A stretch of DNA of 64,000 nt from Pseudomonadota bacterium (GTDB lineage: Bacteria; Pseudomonadota; Gammaproteobacteria; Steroidobacterales; Steroidobacteraceae). The position numbers were made by a program, and so were the translations under genes. Shown here one piece after another: positions 60,950-64,000 of the stretch (the first letter of the stretch is position 1; every line of letters begins with the position of its first letter). Below the pieces are notes generated by a model. It saw only the letters and a list, made by a program, of their open reading frames with translations, did no database searches and had not been told where the DNA came from. Where the stretch lies: positions 141,589 to 205,588 of the forward strand of contig JAKAXA010000001.1 in NCBI GenBank assembly GCA_021816775.1, given 5' to 3'.

Positions 60950-62452
60950 TCACTGCACACCCGCCATCAGCCGCTTCACGGCCGGAGTGATCAGCAGCAT
61001 CAGCACCCCGCCGGCGGCGCTCCACCAGAACAGCGTCAGGTACAGCGCCGGCAGCGTTGCAAGGTGATGGGCGTTGTAATCGCCCGAGAACAGCCCCGCG
61101 AGGAAGCTCCCGAGCGCGAGCGTGAGGAACCACAGGCCCATGGTCTGTCCGGCGAAGCGCGCGGGCGCGAGCTTGGTGGTGGAGGAGAGGCCGACGGGCG
61201 AGAGGCACAGCTCGCCGCAGGCGTTGAGGAAGTAGGTCGCCGTCAGCCACAGCGGCGAGACGATGTGCCCGTGCATCACCCGCAGCGCCGCCACGTACAT
61301 GACGACCATGCTCGCGGCCATCAGCAGCAGTCCCCAGGCGAACTTCGCCGGCGAGGACAGGTCGCGGCCCCGCCGGCCGAGCCACACCCACAGCGCCGCG
61401 AACACCGGGGCCAGCGTGATGATGAACACCGGATCGACCGCCTGCATGTCACCCGCCGGCATGCGCCAACCGAAGATCTCGAGGTCGGTGTAGCGCTGCG
61501 CGAACAGCGTGAACGAGCCGAACATCTGCATGTAGGCCATCCAGAACACGGTGGACGCCGCGAACAGCGCCATCATGGCGAACACGCGACCGCGCTCCTC
61601 GCGGGTGAGGCCGCCGGCGAGCGCCATGTAGAGCAGGTACGCCGCCATCAGCATGCCGACCGCCCAGGACACTGTCGCCGAGAGCGTCACGGCGTTGACC
61701 GTGACGAGGCCGCCGAGCATCAGGGCCGTGAGCACGGCGATCGCGGCGAGGAACCCCCAGAGCGCGAGCCAGGAGCGCGGCCGGGTGCTCGCCGGGGCGG
61801 CGCCCGCGCGGCCGAGGTAGCGCCGCGTGGCGAGGAACTGCACCACGCCGAAGAACATGCCGACCGCCGGCAGCGCGAAGCCGCCGTGCCAGCCGAACTC
61901 GCGCGCCACGATCGGCACGAACAGCGGCCCGAAGAGCGAGCCGATGTTGATGCCCATGTAGAAGATCGAGAAGCCCGCGTCGCGCCGCGAGCCGTCCTCG
62001 GACTGAGGATACAGCTGCCCGACCGTGGCGCTGACGTTGGGCTTGAGCAGCCCCACGCCGAGCACGTTGAAGATCAGCCCAAGAAAGAATGCCTGGTGGC
62101 TGCCGGCGGCGAGCAGCGCGTTGCCGGCGGTGATGAGGATCCCTCCCGAGAGCACCGCGAGCTGCCCGCCGATCAGGCGGTCGGCGATCCAGCCGCCGAG
62201 CAGCGACAGCAGATAGGTGCCGCCGAAGTACAGGCCGACGATGGCGTTGGCGTTCTGGTCGTGCAAGCCGAGCCCGCCGCGGCCGCTCGCGGCAACCATG
62301 AACAGAATCAGGATCGACTGGATGCCGTAGTAGGTGAACCGCTCCCACATCTCGGTGAAGAACAGCGTCGCGAGGCCGCGCGGGTGGCCGAACAGGGTCC
62401 GTTCGGCCGCCGGGGCGCCGTTCGCTCGTGCGTCACTCGTGGTCGTGCTCAT
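60950..62452 (-). CDS. POT-family peptide:H+ symporter
   Basis: This 500-residue transporter has the POT hallmarks: GLATLFFTEMWERFTYYGIQSIL in helix 1 (the ExxER-like motif), GGWIADRLIGGQ in loop 2-3, FSIFYMGINIGSLFGPL in helix 5 (PTR2 signature) and CGELCLSPVGLSSTTKLAP near the C-terminal bundle. Insert helices between the two halves are present, as in bacterial POTs. It imports di- and tripeptides with protons. The likely start is the ATG at 62452. It may be co-transcribed with the MFS gene. Confidence 0.92.
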   Translation of the reverse strand: MSTTTSDARANGAPAAERTLFGHPRGLATLFFTEMWERFTYYGIQSILILFMVAASGRGGLGLHDQNANAIVGLYFGGTYLLSLLGGWIADRLIGGQLAVLSGGILITAGNALLAAGSHQAFFLGLIFNVLGVGLLKPNVSATVGQLYPQSEDGSRRDAGFSIFYMGINIGSLFGPLFVPIVAREFGWHGGFALPAVGMFFGVVQFLATRRYLGRAGAAPASTRPRSWLALWGFLAAIAVLTALMLGGLVTVNAVTLSATVSWAVGMLMAAYLLYMALAGGLTREERGRVFAMMALFAASTVFWMAYMQMFGSFTLFAQRYTDLEIFGWRMPAGDMQAVDPVFIITLAPVFAALWVWLGRRGRDLSSPAKFAWGLLLMAASMVVMYVAALRVMHGHIVSPLWLTATYFLNACGELCLSPVGLSSTTKLAPARFAGQTMGLWFLTLALGSFLAGLFSGDYNAHHLATLPALYLTLFWWSAAGGVLMLLITPAVKRLMAGVQ

Positions 62453-62501
62453 GATCCCCCGCGGTTTGTTGTTGTGCTCGTCGATGAACGCCGGCCGGGT
62501 C

Positions 62502-63272
62502 TCAGGAGGGCGCGTCCGGCTCCTCCTCGGCCGCCTCGCTCTTGGGGCGCACCAGGATGCGCGCCATGATCATGCCGGCTTCGTAGAGCAGGTACATCGG
62601 CAGCGCCATGATCGACTGCGAGACGGCATCAGGCGGCGTGATGAACGCCGCGACGATGAACACCCCGAGCAGCACGTAGCCGCGGATGGAGCGCAGCTTC
62701 TCCACCGTCACCAGGTTCATCACCACCAGCAGCACCACCGCGACCGGTACCTCGAATGCCGTGCCGAACGCGAAGAACATCACCAGCACGAAGTCCAGGT
62801 ACTGCGAGATGTCGGTCATCATCGCCACGCCCTTCGGCGTGGTCGCGGCGAAGAAATGGAATATCGCCGGAAACACCGCGAAGTAGGCGAACGTCATGCC
62901 GGTGTAGAACAGCACGATCGAGGAGACGAGCAGCGGCAGGGCGAAGCGCTTCTCGTGCCGGTACAGGCCCGGCGCGACGAACGCCCAGACCTGATACAGC
63001 ACGTACGGCATGGCCGCGAACAGCGCGACGAAGAAGGCGAGCTTGAAGGGCGTGGTGAACGGCGCCGCCACGCCGGTGGCGATGAGCCCCGCGCCCTTCG
63101 GCAGCATCTTCAGCAGCGGCCGCGCCACCCAGGTGAAGATCTGATTGGCGTACAGCGCGCAGGGCACGAACAAAATGCCGACGGCGACCAGCGCCCGGAT
63201 GATCCGCTCGCGCAGCTCGAGCAGATGCGAGATCAGCGTGCCTTCGGCGAGATTTTCAGGCTCGGGGCTCAT
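62502..63272 (-). CDS. tatC: Sec-independent protein translocase TatC
   Basis: TatC is the signal-peptide receptor core of the twin-arginine translocase. The 256 residues have six membrane helices. Conserved pieces are LISHLLELRERIIRAL at the N-terminus, VALFAAMPYVLYQVWAFVAPGLYRHEKRF in the first periplasmic loop and helix region, FGTAFEVPVAVVLLV (conserved Glu) and FIVAAFITPPDAVSQ. It overlaps the end of tatB by 17 bases. Predicted Tat-type leaders on exported glycosidases in this window would depend on this system. Confidence 0.97.
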   Translation of the reverse strand: MSPEPENLAEGTLISHLLELRERIIRALVAVGILFVPCALYANQIFTWVARPLLKMLPKGAGLIATGVAAPFTTPFKLAFFVALFAAMPYVLYQVWAFVAPGLYRHEKRFALPLLVSSIVLFYTGMTFAYFAVFPAIFHFFAATTPKGVAMMTDISQYLDFVLVMFFAFGTAFEVPVAVVLLVVMNLVTVEKLRSIRGYVLLGVFIVAAFITPPDAVSQSIMALPMYLLYEAGMIMARILVRPKSEAAEEEPDAPS

Positions 63273-63660
63273 GAGTGCCGGGCGCGGGAGCAGGCGCGTC
63301 CGCCGGCGCGCCGGATGCGGCTGAGGCCTCGGACTCGGGGGGATGTGCCGTGGATCCGGCAGGTTCGACGGCTTGCGCGGGCTCGAAGGGCTCGGCCGTG
63401 CCGATTGCCTCGCCCGCGGTCACCGGCCCGGCCGGCGCGCCTGCAGGCTCGGGGGATGCCGGATCGGGCGCGGCGGGGCGCCGGCGGCCTTCCAGATCGA
63501 TTTCCTCCTCCAGCTGCTCCTGGAACTGCCGCGCCATGGCACGCGCACGCCCGACCCAGCGGCCGACACGGCGCACCACACCGGGCAGCTTCTCCGGGCC
63601 CAGCACGATCAGGGCCAGGACGAAGACCAGCAGGATTTCGGAAAAGCCGAAGTCGAACAT
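63256..63660 (-). CDS. tatB: Sec-independent protein translocase TatB
   Basis: TatB, 134 residues, has the family start MFDFGFSEILLVFVLALIVLGPEKLPGVVRRVGRWVG: a short membrane helix, the hinge Gly-Pro, then an amphipathic helix (ARAMARQFQEQLEEEIDLEG). The tail is a low-complexity Pro/Ala/Glu segment. TatB partners TatC in signal recognition. It lies 92 bases after tatA and overlaps tatC. Confidence 0.95.
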   Translation of the reverse strand: MFDFGFSEILLVFVLALIVLGPEKLPGVVRRVGRWVGRARAMARQFQEQLEEEIDLEGRRRPAAPDPASPEPAGAPAGPVTAGEAIGTAEPFEPAQAVEPAGSTAHPPESEASAASGAPADAPAPAPGTHEPRA

Positions 63661-63752
63661 GGCGTCTCAGCGGACGCGCCGGGCGCGGACCCAAACCCTG
63701 CCGGCCGCGGTCGCAGGGACCGCGCCGTCCGGGCCCGCCCTCGCCGCGGGCC

Positions 63753-64000
63753 TCAGGTGTTGCGACCGCCCTTGGGGGCCTGCGCGCCGCTCTTCATCTC
63801 GGGGAATTCGGCATCGGTCCCGTCGGAGCGGATCTGCCGAGTCTCGGCGGGCGAGGCGGACTCTTCCTTGTCGCCCTCGCTCATCGCCTTTTTGAAACCC
63901 CGCACGGCGTGGCCCAGATCATCGCCGATCGTACGCAGTTTCTTGCCGCCGAAGATCAGCAGCACCACAACCAGGATGACCAGCAGGGTCTTGAAATCGA
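63753..64000 (-). CDS. tatA: Sec-independent protein translocase TatA (5' end outside window)
   Basis: The frame runs open to the window edge, so the first residues are missing. The visible part begins [29 protein letters not shown], the TatA membrane helix, FG-KK hinge and start of the amphipathic helix, followed by [12 protein letters not shown] and a polar tail. TatA forms the size-adapting pore. A GTG at 63968 is inside the membrane helix and is not the start. Confidence 0.92.
   Translation of the reverse strand, partial: DFKTLLVILVVVLLIFGGKKLRTIGDDLGHAVRGFKKAMSEGDKEESASPAETRQIRSDGTDAEFPEMKSGAQAPKGGRNT

Overview
The window comes from a very GC-rich chromosome and holds the replication-origin region of a Gram-negative bacterium, most likely a gammaproteobacterium of the Xanthomonadales/Nevskiales type. 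This placement is inferred from the order mnmE-yidC-yidD-rnpA-rpmH / dnaA-dnaN-recF-gyrB, a two-subunit GlyQS, the rhodanese-grxC-secB-gpsA operon, a GlnA/NtrB/NtrC block, TatABC and a large TonB-dependent receptor. No rRNA, tRNA, CRISPR array or insertion sequence was seen.

Region 1 (1-12.6 kb) is a glycan-degradation locus: two tandem GH42 beta-galactosidases (the first cut by the window edge), a GH29 alpha-L-fucosidase and an SDR sugar dehydrogenase on the + strand; a five-bladed-propeller glycosidase and a TonB-dependent receptor on the - strand; and a divergent GH78 alpha-L-rhamnosidase. Together they suggest uptake and trimming of a plant polysaccharide rich in galactose, fucose and rhamnose.

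Region 2 (12.6-24.8 kb) is the origin block. The likely oriC is the dnaA-dnaN spacer, which has a perfect DnaA box. gyrB is interrupted by an in-frame intein of 564 codons placed exactly before the TOPRIM metal-binding motif. The intein has two LAGLIDADG motifs and an unusual stretch resembling an XRE/Cro helix-turn-helix.

Region 3 (24.8-35.5 kb) carries an aldo/keto reductase, a large PLP enzyme of the Cys/Met family, an exported beta-propeller protein, a sedolisin-type protease, a PhzF-like protein, PlsC and GlyQS. Region 4 (35.5-40.6 kb) is a nitrogen-control block: glnA behind two NtrC-like enhancer sites and a sigma-54 promoter, a DUF4124 protein, then ntrB and ntrC. Region 5 (40.6-49.1 kb) holds pyrD, small membrane proteins, gpsA, secB, grxC, a rhodanese, envC, a DedA protein and a GMC oxidoreductase.

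Region 6 (49.2-54.8 kb) is looser accessory DNA: a GH144/glycoamylase-like protein, a 965-base stretch with no convincing gene, a cupin, a short DUF4440-like protein, and a badly decayed CBM-GH10 xylanase that still has a xylan-regulon-like operator. Region 7 (54.8-64 kb) holds the ybbP-ybbA/tesA set, an exported methyltransferase-like protein, an MFS and a POT transporter, and tatC-tatB-tatA running off the window edge. Several convergent gene pairs are separated by near-perfect GC hairpins that probably act as two-way terminators.
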